In this document: positions 47,842 through 57,286 of the stretch, one piece after another
Numbering within the stretch: position 1 is the stretch's first letter
Layout: every line of letters starts with the position of its first letter
Assembly: GCA_020848545.1 (NCBI GenBank)
Contig: JADLHZ010000079.1
Span: forward strand, 45,861 to 109,860
Direction: 5' to 3'
DNA length: 64,000 nucleotides
Source of the DNA: Deltaproteobacteria bacterium
GTDB lineage: Bacteria > Myxococcota > JADLHZ01
Translations under genes and position numbers: made by a program
Notes under the pieces: generated by a model
Told to the model about the DNA's origin: nothing
Databases searched by the model: none
What the model saw: only the letters and a program-made list of their open reading frames with translations

Positions 47842-48537
47842 ATGCGCGGCAAGATGCTCGCCCTCCGGGCCATGTATGAAACGCTGGCGATCTCGGCGCC
47901 GACGGTGCTCGAAGCGCTGGTCGGCCGCGTGACGCTCGAGAAGTGCGACGTCCGCTTGGCGCGTTGGTCGAAGCGGCTGCTCGCCCAGATCGAGTCGGAG
48001 CTCGTCGTCACCGGCAGCGAGCACATCGGGACGAAGGAGTCGTTCATCCTGATGTCGAACCACCAATCGCACTACGACATCCCGGCGCTGATGCAGGCGT
48101 TCCCGCGCAGCTTGCGCATGGTGGCGAAGACCGAGCTGTTCAAAGTGCCGATCTGGGGCGGCGCGCTCCGGGCGTCAGGCTTCATCGAGGTCGATCGGAA
48201 GAACCGCGTGCGTGCGATCGCGTCACTGCGGCGCGCCAAAGAGAGCTTGGATCGCGGCATCTCGATCTGGATCGCGCCCGAAGGTACGCGCTCGCGCACC
48301 GGTGAGCTCTTGCCGTTCAAGAAGGGTGGCTTCGTTCTCGCGCAAGAGACGGGCCTTCGGATCTTGCCGGTCGGCATCGCCGGCACGCGGGCGATCCTGC
48401 CGGCGAAAGCCGCGGACGTGCAGCGTGGCGTGCGCGTGACCGTGAGCTTTGGTGCGCCGATTTCGGTCGAGGGCGATCGCGACGCGCTCATCACCCGCGT
48501 GCGCGACGAGATCCTGCGGCTGCGCGGCGCCGGATGA
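47842..48537 (+). CDS. plsC: 1-acyl-sn-glycerol-3-phosphate acyltransferase
   Basis: The 231-residue protein contains the PlsC acyltransferase motifs in order: the catalytic NHQSHYD (NHxxxxD), the glycerol-phosphate-binding region SGFIEVDRKNR, and APEGTRSRTGELLPFKKGG (EGTR), then LPVGIAG. It transfers an acyl group to lysophosphatidic acid, making phosphatidic acid for membranes. The ATG at 47842 was chosen over upstream and downstream in-frame starts since it gives the standard length. It overlaps the DUF218 gene by ATGA. Confidence 0.92.
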   Translation: MRGKMLALRAMYETLAISAPTVLEALVGRVTLEKCDVRLARWSKRLLAQIESELVVTGSEHIGTKESFILMSNHQSHYDIPALMQAFPRSLRMVAKTELFKVPIWGGALRASGFIEVDRKNRVRAIASLRRAKESLDRGISIWIAPEGTRSRTGELLPFKKGGFVLAQETGLRILPVGIAGTRAILPAKAADVQRGVRVTVSFGAPISVEGDRDALITRVRDEILRLRGAG

Positions 48538-49262
48538 TCCGCTGGCTCTTGTTGCTCCTCGTCGGCTGCGCCGCCTGTGCACCTTCGCGCTTCGCGCTGC
48601 GCGAGCCGCCGCGCGAGCCCTTCGACGCCGTGATCATCCCGGGTTGTCCGAGCGAAGACGACGGCGCCATGTCGCGCTGTCAGCTAGGCCGTGCGGGCCT
48701 CGCCGGGATCATCTGGAAGCGCGGCTGGGCGAAGGTGTTCATTCCCTCCGGCGGCGCGGTGCATTCGCCCTACGTCGAGGCCGAAGCGATCGCGGAAGGG
48801 ATGACCGTCGTCGGCGTGCCGGCCGAGCGCATCTACGTCGAGGGTGAGGCGCTGCACACCGACGAGAACATGTACAACAGCCTGCGCATCGCCACGCTGC
48901 TCGGGATGAAGCGCATCGCCGTTGCGTCGAACGCCGGGCATGCGAGCTGGGGCTGCCAGATGCTGGAAGACTACGGCCTCGATCGCTGCACCGCCATCGC
49001 GATGAACATCGACGAGCTCGAAGCGTTCATGCCGCCGTACGAAGCACGCTTGTACGCGGTGCGATCGCGGCGGGTGCCGGAGTGGGTGGACATGGCCGAG
49101 CAAGAAAAGAAGCGCGCGCTCGTGACGGGCCGCGATCGGCCGGCGTCGTGGCTGCTCTATCCGATGCTTGGATACCTGCGCTGGATCGGCAAGCCGTGGC
49201 GACCGATTGCTTCAGCGCGGCCGGCGATCCAAACGTGGGCGGCGATCGTCAAGCAGCGCTAG
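48534..49262 (+). CDS. DUF218 (YdcF-like) lipoprotein
   Basis: The 242-residue protein opens MIRWLLLLLVGCAAC, a lipoprotein signal, then the DUF218 core: DAVIIPGCPSEDDGAMSRCQ, KVFIPSGGAVHSPYVEAEAI, ERIYVEGEALHTDENMYNSL and RIAVASNAGHASWGCQMLED. The family includes SanA and ElyC, which affect cell-envelope integrity, and may bind nucleotides or lipid carriers. It is coupled to plsC by an ATGA overlap, which fits an envelope lipid role. Its stop overlaps the convergent gene's stop by 4 bp. Confidence 0.87.
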   Translation: MIRWLLLLLVGCAACAPSRFALREPPREPFDAVIIPGCPSEDDGAMSRCQLGRAGLAGIIWKRGWAKVFIPSGGAVHSPYVEAEAIAEGMTVVGVPAERIYVEGEALHTDENMYNSLRIATLLGMKRIAVASNAGHASWGCQMLEDYGLDRCTAIAMNIDELEAFMPPYEARLYAVRSRRVPEWVDMAEQEKKRALVTGRDRPASWLLYPMLGYLRWIGKPWRPIASARPAIQTWAAIVKQR

Positions 49263-49750
49263 CGACCGGTTCTCTTGCGTTCGATGCGCGTCTCCAACGT
49301 ACGCAGCGACTTCGTGAGCATGCTCTTGAACACCGCGCGCAAGATCGGATGGATCGCCCGCGCCAGCGCCGACGGCTCGTAGTGCATCGTCCAGTCGATG
49401 CGCGTCTTGCCGTTGCCCGCGTCGCTCAGCCGAAAGTCTTGGAGCATCGCTTTGGCCAGCGGCTTCGACACGGCGATCAGCGTGAACGCGAAGCGCTCGC
49501 CCGGATCGGCGGCGAGGATGCGCTCCGTGGCGGTCACGAGCTTCAATCGGATCTCACGCTCGCTGCCCACGCCGTAGGGCGCCGGCGTCGTCCACTCGCA
49601 AGAGAGGCAATCGCGAAACCAGCGCCGCCACCCCGGGGCATCCATCAGCGCGTCGAACACGAGGTCTTTCGACGCCGCGATCTCTTGCGTCACCTCCAGC
49701 TGATACGGGCTCGATTCGGTGTAGGTGAGGTCCTTGGCGGTGATGGCCAT
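49259..49750 (-). CDS. SRPBCC (START-like) family protein
   Basis: The 163-residue protein begins MAITAKDLTYTESSPYQLEV; ATG 49750 is the first good start and the open frame beyond it is antisense to the next gene. QLEVTQEIAASKDLVFDALM and DAPGWRRWFRDCLSCEW are typical of the polyketide-cyclase/dehydrase (SRPBCC) fold, followed by LKLVTATERILAADPGERFA and a long C-terminal helix. Such proteins hold a hydrophobic ligand in a cavity; the ligand is unknown. It is convergent with the DUF218 gene and divergent from the DUF1801 gene. Confidence 0.85.
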   Translation of the reverse strand: MAITAKDLTYTESSPYQLEVTQEIAASKDLVFDALMDAPGWRRWFRDCLSCEWTTPAPYGVGSEREIRLKLVTATERILAADPGERFAFTLIAVSKPLAKAMLQDFRLSDAGNGKTRIDWTMHYEPSALARAIHPILRAVFKSMLTKSLRTLETRIERKRTGR

Positions 49751-49798
49751 GGCCGCATGTTTTGTGGCACTTCTCCGCACTGCGCAAGGAGGAAAGCG

Positions 49799-50218
49799 AT
49801 GGCGAAGAAGAAGGTCGCAGCGAAGAAGAAGGTGGCCAAGAAGAAAGCGCCGGCACGTCCGACCGTCGCCGGCTACATGGCGAAGCTCGCCGATTGGCAG
49901 CAGGAGATCATCGACACCGTGCGCGGCCTCGTGAAGACCGCCGAACGCGACGCGCGCGAGGTCGTGAAGTGGGGGCAGCCGATCTTCGAGCTCAACGGAC
50001 CGTTCGCGTTCATTCGCGCAGCGCGGGAGCACGTGACCTTCGGCTTTTGGCGCGGCGCCGACCTGCGCGACGCCGCCGAGAAGCTCGAGGGCGACGGCAC
50101 CAAGATGCGGCACGTGAAGCTGCGGAGCAAAGAGGATGCGGCGCATCCGGCGATCGCCGACTACGTGCGCCAGGCGGTGCGGCTCAACCGGGAGAAGGGC
50201 GACCCGACGAAGCGCTGA
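49799..50218 (+). CDS. DUF1801 family protein
   Basis: The 139-residue protein has a basic Ala/Lys leader (MAKKKVAAKKKVAKKK) and a DUF1801 core: YMAKLADWQQEIIDTVRGLV, KWGQPIFELNGPFAFIRAAR, VTFGFWRGADL and HVKLRSKEDAAHPAIADYVR. The fold is frataxin-like (YdhG type), with no firm biochemical role. The strong AAGGAGGAAA directly upstream of ATG 49799 fixes the start. The Lys-rich leader may bind nucleic acid. Confidence 0.88.
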   Translation: MAKKKVAAKKKVAKKKAPARPTVAGYMAKLADWQQEIIDTVRGLVKTAERDAREVVKWGQPIFELNGPFAFIRAAREHVTFGFWRGADLRDAAEKLEGDGTKMRHVKLRSKEDAAHPAIADYVRQAVRLNREKGDPTKR

Positions 50219-50263
50219 GCGCGCTCGATATATATAGACAGCGGGATCCGACCCGGACCGTAC

Positions 50264-50292
50264 TTGACAGCGTGCAGGCACTCCTTTACAGA
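50264..50292 (+). promoter_or_regulatory. Sigma-70 promoter of tRNA-Asp
   Basis: A perfect -35 TTGACA (50264-50269) and -10 TACAGA (50287-50292) are separated by exactly 17 bp. Transcription would start near 50299, about 48 bp ahead of the mature tRNA. An AT-rich tract (ATATATATAG, 50228-50237) lies about 25 bp upstream of the -35 box. Confidence 0.75.
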
Positions 50293-50309
50293 CGCGGCCC
50301 TTCCGCAAG

Positions 50310-50338
50310 GCGCCCGAAGTGACAGCTTTTTCGGGCGC
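50310..50338 (+). ncRNA. Leader hairpin of the tRNA-Asp precursor
   Basis: GCGCCCGAA and TTCGGGCGC form a perfect 9-bp stem with an 11-nt loop, between the promoter and the tRNA. A stable 5'-leader hairpin can aid RNase P or RNase E processing; it could also be a terminator for an upstream transcript, as T-rich sequence lies in its loop rather than after it. Confidence 0.6.
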
Positions 50339-50346
50339 GGTTCGGC

Positions 50347-51919
<1,573 letters not shown>

Positions 51920-51923
<4 letters not shown>

Positions 51924-52207
51924 ATGGTTTCCCTCTTGGGCAATGGTTTGATCGTGACTGCGTCGCTCGCGTTGAATGGTTGCCCTTGGATGTGAAGTTG
52001 AAGACGCCTCAACGAAACCGCAGCCCACTTCCGGTGAAAGGCGGAGACGCGTTCGCCTTGCCGCCACCGGCGGTAGACCGGGTACCAAGGCCAGTTCGCT
52101 GCGCGTGATGCGATGGCGCCGACGACAGACGCGAGGCGGTCGCGATCGATGCCCGGCAAGCGCTGACCGTCGTTGTCGGCTGTCTGGATGATTTCGGTCG
52201 TCTTCAT
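51920..52207 (-). CDS. Small basic protein coupled to the integrase
   Basis: The 95-residue product from ATG 52207 has GGAAGGGG seven bases upstream and begins MKTTEIIQTADNDGQRLPGI. It is rich in Trp and Arg (WPWYPVYRRWRQGERVSAFH) and ends PLPKRETI; its stop overlaps the integrase start by ATGA. It may be an excision or accessory factor, a common partner of integrases, but no family is seen. The same frame is open to a GTG at 52393, which would add 62 residues, and a second frame across that stretch also reads like protein; a ribosome binding site supports only the shorter start. Confidence 0.6.
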
Positions 52208-52400
52208 GCGGCGACCCCTTCCAGATTTTTCTGAGAGCGGGTCGTCGATCTTGATCGCGGCGAGCCAGTTCCAGAAATTGTGCAATTGCTCGATACCTGC
52301 CGTTCGTGTTGCGCGGCGCGAACGTGCCAGCCATGGCCGCTGAACGTTGGTCGGCGTGCCGTATTCGTCCCAGTGGGCGGGGGTGGGTGGCACCGTCGCG

Positions 52401-52646
52401 CTAAGTCGCCGCTCTTCTCGTGAGAGACTGATCGAGCCCGTGATGCCTGCAGGCGGCGTTCCGGCAGAAGCGCCACGGATCCTCTTTGCTCACCGTCGCG
52501 GGTCCCATCGCTTTGTACATCGCGCGGCCGCAGCCCATGCAGCGAGGGTGCCGCGGGTGCGTACCTTTCCGCGGTGTGCTGCGCGGTTTGCGCGCAGCGG
52601 TGCGCGGTCGTGCCCTGCGTTTCTTGCGCCTCGATTTGTGAGCCAT
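52401..52646 (-). CDS. Small zinc-ribbon protein
   Basis: The 81-residue product from ATG 52646 (AGGGAG seven bases upstream) has a highly basic N-terminus (MAHKSRRKKRRARPRTAARK) and a zinc ribbon formed by CMGCGRAMYKAM and FCRNAACRHHG. This looks like a DNA- or RNA-binding accessory protein. It is the first gene of the leftward operon with the small basic protein and integrase; its leader carries the interleaved inverted repeats at 52675-52726. Because the leader RNA is structured, it is a candidate for autogenous control by this protein. Confidence 0.7.
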   Translation of the reverse strand: MAHKSRRKKRRARPRTAARKPRSTPRKGTHPRHPRCMGCGRAMYKAMGPATVSKEDPWRFCRNAACRHHGLDQSLTRRAAT

Positions 52647-52674
52647 CTGTATCTCCCTTTTTTCTGGCTCGTTC

Positions 52675-52726
52675 GTCCGCTTCGGTGGACCGCACAAAGT
52701 CGGGGGGAAGCGGACAGAACTTTGTG
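52675..52726 (-). ncRNA. Candidate H-type pseudoknot in the 5' leader of the integrase operon
   Basis: Two perfect inverted repeats interleave. Stem 1 pairs CACAAAGT (52726-52719) with ACTTTGTG (52700-52693); stem 2 pairs GTCCGCTTC (52715-52707) with GAAGCGGAC (52683-52675). The order on the minus strand is stem 1a, 3 nt, stem 2a, 6 nt, stem 1b, 9 nt, stem 2b, the geometry of an H-type pseudoknot. The promoter start would fall near 52731, so the structure forms at the very 5' end of the mRNA, and the AGGGAG of the first gene is 16 nt after it. It may be a ligand- or protein-responsive control element. Confidence 0.65.
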
Positions 52727-52737
52727 TTACATTGAAT

Positions 52738-52767
52738 ATAATATTGATTGGCAGTGAAATCGATCAA
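52738..52767 (-). promoter_or_regulatory. Sigma-70 promoter of the integrase operon
   Basis: On the minus strand, -35 TTGATC (52767-52762) and -10 TATTAT (52743-52738) are separated by 18 bp in an AT-rich patch unusual for this genome. The predicted start near 52731 lies just before the pseudoknot. The sequence overlaps nothing coding. Confidence 0.65.
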
Positions 52768-52802
52768 AATCGGCTCCATGGACTAGGTGAAAAGTGATTT
52801 GC

Positions 52803-55775
52803 TCAGGCGCGCGAAGGCACGTTCAGAGAGTCGAGCATCGCGTCGAGATCACTGAGGTCGTCTTCGAAGTTGTCGCCGGTTGCTGAAGGGGAACGTTCGC
52901 CGTCGTTGCGTCCGACCTCGGAGGGGCGAGGTCCCCGGAGCGAATCTCGTTGATTGATGGGCGCGCTCGGTGACGAGGGAACGTCGGGGACCTTTTCGCC
53001 AATTGATGCGGGCGGCGCCGATGAGTCGTCCGAAGGTTCCCCTACGTCCCCGACCTTGCGCGAAGTCCAGACGGGAGCGGCGGAACTCTCGCGGGCACCT
53101 TCATCGGCGAGAGGTTCGAGAGGTTCGCCGGAAGGTTCCCCGATGTCATCGTGGTCGTCGTCATAGTCACTATCGACGGGCGTCAGGCCGTACTTCTTTC
53201 CCTTGTGACCACCATCGATCACCAAGCAGACGCGGTAGTTGCCAAAGACCCGATCGCGCTGCCGACCGAGGTGAATACCGAGGCTGGTCTCTTGCGAGCG
53301 CTCACTCTTGTCGCCGCGGACTTCGACGAGCAACTCGTACTCGCGGCACAACTTCAGCAGCGTCGTGATCGATTGCGGCACCCCGCCATGCCGCTCCCAC
53401 CACCGTTCAACGAACTCGCGCCAAGCGCCGCCCTCGGCATCGCTTTCGTCGTACATTTCTTCGAGGTTGCCGAGAAAACCCGAGATGCCCGCCGCTTCCA
53501 GCGCACCGCCAACGATCCGAGACCACTGTTCGAACGAGCCGAGTACATCGCCTTTGAATCGCGGCCGACCCAGCGCGAGCCAGTGACGCACGAGCAACAA
53601 GGTCGCGTGCACCAGAGACGGCCGATGATCGAGCACCCAGGCGCGCAAGTCCGGGTGTTTGAACTCCGTACGGCGCCAAGGTTGATCGACACGCGCGTCA
53701 ATGCGGCACCGAATCGCGCGGCGTGCCAGCTCCATGCTCAGCCGCGGATTGTTGCCCGTCATCATCCAAAGAGCGCGATTGGGCATCGAAACGGTCTTCG
53801 ACGCGCCGAGCAAGCGATCACTCCACGTAAGCGACGTGAGCACTGACGCGAGCGCGCTGCTGTCGAGCCGGCCCTTCTTGTCATCGAAGTCCACGTTGTC
53901 GAGGAGGATCGTTGGGCTGCCACGCAGCAGCTCGGCGGTGATCTTCTTTCTGATCTCGTCATCCTGATGCGGGAGCGTCGTGCTCTCGGCTGCTTTACCG
54001 GAAGCGATGAGCGAGACGACGTCACAGATCAGGCCCTTGCCCGTTCCCGGCGTGGGCGCTTCGAAAAGGTGAAGCGGTGTGGCGCCAGTGATGAAGCGTC
54101 GCATGAACGGCAGCAAGAGTGCGGCGAAGGCGTGAGCTTTGTCGGCCTCGTTCACCCAAGGGAAATCGAAAAAGACTTCATCGAGGATCAGTGTCCGAGC
54201 GCGATCTACGTCGGCCTTGGACGGCACTTCCGGGATTGGCGCCATGGCCCACCGACTGGGAAGGTCGAGGTACAACGCGTGAGCCGCGTGATAGCCCGTC
54301 TCGGTGAGAAGCGTTCCATCGGCCGCGAATGTCGGTGTCGTCGCGACTGCTTCGAGACGAGGCAGACCGGTGCCTTCGCTTGAGAGGATCGCGTTGGCCA
54401 AGTCGGCCGGCGGCTTCGTCGGCGTCCAACCGTCCTGCGTTGCCGTGAACCAGTTCGCTACACGGCCCAGGCGTTCAAGAAGCCACGCGCGATCTATCAA
54501 CTCCACTTGCGCGTGCTCATGGCGCCGGGTCAGGCGAACGAGGCTTGAGAAGCGTTCGAACACCACCGGCGGAACATTTGATAGACGGAGCGCGCGCAAC
54601 GCGTCGTCGATCACGTCGCGGTATTGACGCTTGTTGATCTGGACGCGCGGAAGCAGGTCGTCTTTCGGAACCTCCACGCCCGCGAGAGACGCGACGAGCA
54701 GACACGCCGCTTTCATGTCCGTTGCCCTGCCCGTTTCCACTAGGAACTCGAGCACGTTCATTTTTTTGCGAGTCGCGAACGAATGGAAGAAGCCGCGCTC
54801 TACGCCTGCTACGTCATCGGCGACTCCCGCAGATGGGGTCCGATCGCCCGATTCAGACCAAGGGTCTCGACACTCCAGCCAACCCGTCGCCCCCTTCTTG
54901 CCGGTGAGCCAGTCGCCGTAAACTTCCTCCAACGGTAGCTTGCTCAGCGCGGTAGCCAACCAATCAGACGCGTGAGTACCTGACCCGCGCCTTTCGGCCG
55001 GCGTCCGCCGGCTCGTTTTTCGCTCCGAGATGCCCAGCGACTTGATTAGGTCCTTCATCGCTTCCGCTCGCGTGGCGATCAACGCGGTCGGCAAGTAGGG
55101 CGCGAGTACGCCGTCCGCGTCGGGGCGTACGAACAAGCACCCATCGCCGGTCGCGCCGTGCCACCAAGGCAGACGCATGGGCGTGCCTGTCCCTCCCCGC
55201 GAGAGCACGTCTTGTTTCGGAAAAACCTCGATGCCCTGGCCCGCCGTCGGTTCGACAGGAGTCCCGTCCGCGAAGCGGGCATCTTTGGGCACCAGTGCGA
55301 AACCGAGGGTGCGTGCGTCTTTCGCTTGCACGCCGTTCTCGAAAAAGATCCACACGTGAAAGCCGCAGCCGCTCGCGGAGCGTTCGAGATATGGAGTCAG
55401 TCCCAACCGCTCGGCTGCGTGGACCGACTTCAATGCCTCCTGCTCCGGTGCGGCAAGCGGGGAGGCGTGTCCGGTGCCTCCATCGAAGTCCAAACATAGC
55501 CACTTCGTTGTGCCATCCGGAGCGGGCGCGTACGCGCCGAGGCCGAAGTGCTGCTTGATGTTCTTGCGCCCAGCGCCGAGCAGCAGCGTGGCTTCGGCGG
55601 CGGGTTCGCTTTCACCTCCTACGTGCGCGCGGATCGCGGCATCGAGATCGGGCACCTCCGCGGGGCAAGGACGGCGGCCGGGCACGTTAACGGCGATGCG
55701 ATCGGTGCGGTTGAAAAAGTGCTGCTTAAACCAAAGAATCACGTTGGACAGGCTTGGCGTAGACTCGCTCTTCAC
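52803..55775 (-). CDS. Primase-helicase replication protein of the mobile element
   Basis: The 990-residue protein starts at GTG 55775 with GGGAG eight bases upstream. The N-terminal archaeo-eukaryotic primase domain has the acidic motif LCLDFDGG (near 97-104) and the SASGCGFHVWIFF motif (near 136-148), as in TOTE-type and virus/plasmid primases. A P-loop domain follows with Walker A TPGTGKG (near 578) and Walker B TILLDNVDF (near 622), and then MMTGNNPRLSMELARRAIRC with an arginine-finger-like region. The C-terminal 150 residues are acidic and disordered. It likely primes and unwinds the element's own DNA, which suggests the element replicates autonomously after excision. No clear DnaG-like zinc motif is seen. 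Confidence 0.88.
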   Translation of the reverse strand: MKSESTPSLSNVILWFKQHFFNRTDRIAVNVPGRRPCPAEVPDLDAAIRAHVGGESEPAAEATLLLGAGRKNIKQHFGLGAYAPAPDGTTKWLCLDFDGGTGHASPLAAPEQEALKSVHAAERLGLTPYLERSASGCGFHVWIFFENGVQAKDARTLGFALVPKDARFADGTPVEPTAGQGIEVFPKQDVLSRGGTGTPMRLPWWHGATGDGCLFVRPDADGVLAPYLPTALIATRAEAMKDLIKSLGISERKTSRRTPAERRGSGTHASDWLATALSKLPLEEVYGDWLTGKKGATGWLECRDPWSESGDRTPSAGVADDVAGVERGFFHSFATRKKMNVLEFLVETGRATDMKAACLLVASLAGVEVPKDDLLPRVQINKRQYRDVIDDALRALRLSNVPPVVFERFSSLVRLTRRHEHAQVELIDRAWLLERLGRVANWFTATQDGWTPTKPPADLANAILSSEGTGLPRLEAVATTPTFAADGTLLTETGYHAAHALYLDLPSRWAMAPIPEVPSKADVDRARTLILDEVFFDFPWVNEADKAHAFAALLLPFMRRFITGATPLHLFEAPTPGTGKGLICDVVSLIASGKAAESTTLPHQDDEIRKKITAELLRGSPTILLDNVDFDDKKGRLDSSALASVLTSLTWSDRLLGASKTVSMPNRALWMMTGNNPRLSMELARRAIRCRIDARVDQPWRRTEFKHPDLRAWVLDHRPSLVHATLLLVRHWLALGRPRFKGDVLGSFEQWSRIVGGALEAAGISGFLGNLEEMYDESDAEGGAWREFVERWWERHGGVPQSITTLLKLCREYELLVEVRGDKSERSQETSLGIHLGRQRDRVFGNYRVCLVIDGGHKGKKYGLTPVDSDYDDDHDDIGEPSGEPLEPLADEGARESSAAPVWTSRKVGDVGEPSDDSSAPPASIGEKVPDVPSSPSAPINQRDSLRGPRPSEVGRNDGERSPSATGDNFEDDLSDLDAMLDSLNVPSRA

Positions 55776-55847
55776 TGGGCGCTCCCTGTATCGGGCGGCA
55801 TGCCCGAGATGGCGCGCACCGTACGCATCTGGTCAGTCGGTGGGATC

Positions 55848-55874
55848 GGAGCTATTTCCCCGGGAAATGGCTCC
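55848..55874. promoter_or_regulatory. 27-bp palindrome over a start codon
   Basis: The arms GGAGC-T-ATTTCCC and GGGAAAT-G-GCTCC surround a central C with only one mismatched pair; the middle 15 bp (ATTTCCCCGGGAAAT) are perfect. The ATG at 55867 lies inside the right arm, and the divergent primase starts 73 bp to the left. It is a strong candidate operator for either gene, and as RNA it would hide the start codon. Confidence 0.65.
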
Positions 55875-56466
55875 GCGCAAAACGAGCACAAAGAAGGATT
55901 ACGCCGCGAAGCGCGACGAAAAATATGCGAGCTACGTGCGCGAGGTCGGTCTTCTCAGAGTCGCATGGAGGGCTGCGAAGCCTGGCAACCGTGATGCGCG
56001 CAGCCTCGCCTCATATTGGTGGCTCATGGCTGTTCTCCAACGAGCCCGGGCCGGTGACAGTGATGCCAAACTGCTCTGGTTGAGCGCATCCGGACTCGGG
56101 CGCGGGCCCAAGCCGCGCGAAATGACGCGGACTGTTCGGCGCTGGATACTCGAAGTTGTCGATCAGAGAGTGGGCCACAGTCGCAATCAGGCGCTCGAAA
56201 CCCTGCTCGGTGACCTGGACGTCGATCTCGACAAATTGAACGCCGTCATCGGCCGCTACACGATGACCGCAAAAGCCCGGACCGTTTCGTTTCCCATCAC
56301 GCGAGACCTTTCCGAGCGAGACTGCTTCATCATTCTAGGCGTCGCGATGTCCGTCGCGGACGTGCCAGGCTTCAAGATCGGGCGCGGGGACCCGGGCGAG
56401 AAAATGCGAAAATTGGTCGAGGGCCACCGCAGGCGATACCGCCATGGCTTGAGTAAGGGGCGCTAG
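55867..56466 (+). CDS. Hypothetical mobile-element protein, 199 aa
   Basis: No family is recognised. The basic protein (MAPRKTSTKKDYAAKRDEKY) is helical throughout (SYWWLMAVLQRARAGDSDAK, EVVDQRVGHSRNQALETLLG) and ends with a basic tail, GHRRRYRHGLSKGR. A nucleic-acid-binding or copy-control role is possible, given its place between primase and resolvase and the palindrome over its start. The start has no Shine-Dalgarno sequence; the in-frame GTG at 55840 is an alternative. Its stop overlaps the convergent resolvase gene by 4 bp. Confidence 0.65.
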   Translation: MAPRKTSTKKDYAAKRDEKYASYVREVGLLRVAWRAAKPGNRDARSLASYWWLMAVLQRARAGDSDAKLLWLSASGLGRGPKPREMTRTVRRWILEVVDQRVGHSRNQALETLLGDLDVDLDKLNAVIGRYTMTAKARTVSFPITRDLSERDCFIILGVAMSVADVPGFKIGRGDPGEKMRKLVEGHRRRYRHGLSKGR

Positions 56467-57209
56467 GCTGTTCTTTGCGCGGCCGTCCGCATGATCCCAG
56501 CAAGCGCGCCGACGCTCCATGCTCGCTTGGTGCGGGGGTTAACTTCTCCGGCCTCGTTGAGTTCCCTCGCGATTTTCCACGCGCCCTTGCCGCCTCGTTT
56601 CATGGCCAGAATTCGAGCGAGCACTCTCTGCTCAGGCGGATATTCGATCAGCGGGCGCTTGTCGCCGCGCGAGGCTTCAATCGATCGGAGATTCCCCTTG
56701 ATCCGGTAGCCGAACGGCAGCCAGCGAGACCTGGCCCGGCCCTGCCTCGCTACTTCAGCCATGCCTACTCGCGTACGTTCGCCGATTTGTTTGCGCTCCA
56801 TTTCAGCGAGTGCCCCGAAGATCGTCAGCACGAACTGACCGCACGCATTCGAGGTGTCGAGTTGCTCGCTCATCGAGAGCAACTGCCAGCCTCGCCGTTT
56901 CGCCTCGTCGGCGAGATCCAGAATGTCGCGCGTCGATCGGGAGAGGCGATCGAGCTTGAATACTACGAGGCCCGTCGCCTCGCCGCTTCGGACCCGCGCT
57001 AGCGCGCGGCAAAGACCCGGGCGCTTCATTGGCGCGACCTTGCCGGACACTGTGTCTTCCTCGAAGCCGACGAGATCGTGGCCCATCGCGCGAGCGTAGG
57101 CGGCAATTCGCGTACGCTGGGCAGCAAGCGAGACGCCGCCGCGGGCTTGCTCGTCGGTGCTCACTCGTATGTACGCGATCAACGCAGGGCCATTCTTGTT
57201 CGTCTTCAT
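56463..57209 (-). CDS. Serine recombinase (resolvase/invertase family)
   Basis: The 248-residue protein from ATG 57209 (GGAGG five bases upstream) has a complete resolvase domain: Ser17 in AYIRVSTDEQ, LAAQRTRIAAYARAMGHDLV, GLVVFKLDRLSRSTRDILDL and FGALAEMERKQIGERTRVGM. A shortened recombinase-type C-terminal region (ARSRWLPFGYRIKGNLRSIE, KIARELNEAGEVNPRT) follows, ending near an HTH-like helix. It is larger than Tn3 resolvases but lacks the zinc ribbon and coiled coil of integrases. It could resolve dimers or invert DNA within the element. Confidence 0.92.
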   Translation of the reverse strand: MKTNKNGPALIAYIRVSTDEQARGGVSLAAQRTRIAAYARAMGHDLVGFEEDTVSGKVAPMKRPGLCRALARVRSGEATGLVVFKLDRLSRSTRDILDLADEAKRRGWQLLSMSEQLDTSNACGQFVLTIFGALAEMERKQIGERTRVGMAEVARQGRARSRWLPFGYRIKGNLRSIEASRGDKRPLIEYPPEQRVLARILAMKRGGKGAWKIARELNEAGEVNPRTKRAWSVGALAGIMRTAAQRTA

Positions 57210-57286
57210 GTAGTCCTCCGATCCAAAGGGAACCCTTGTAGTCGGCGCGGAACGGCATTTGCTGCACGTCCGGCCTGCAAACGGTG

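Noticed and set aside
53382..53393. CACCCCGCCAT match to the tRNA-Asp 3' end, a possible second attachment site
   Set aside because: Only about 12 bp, lies inside the primase gene, and lacks the preceding T-arm sequence; likely chance.
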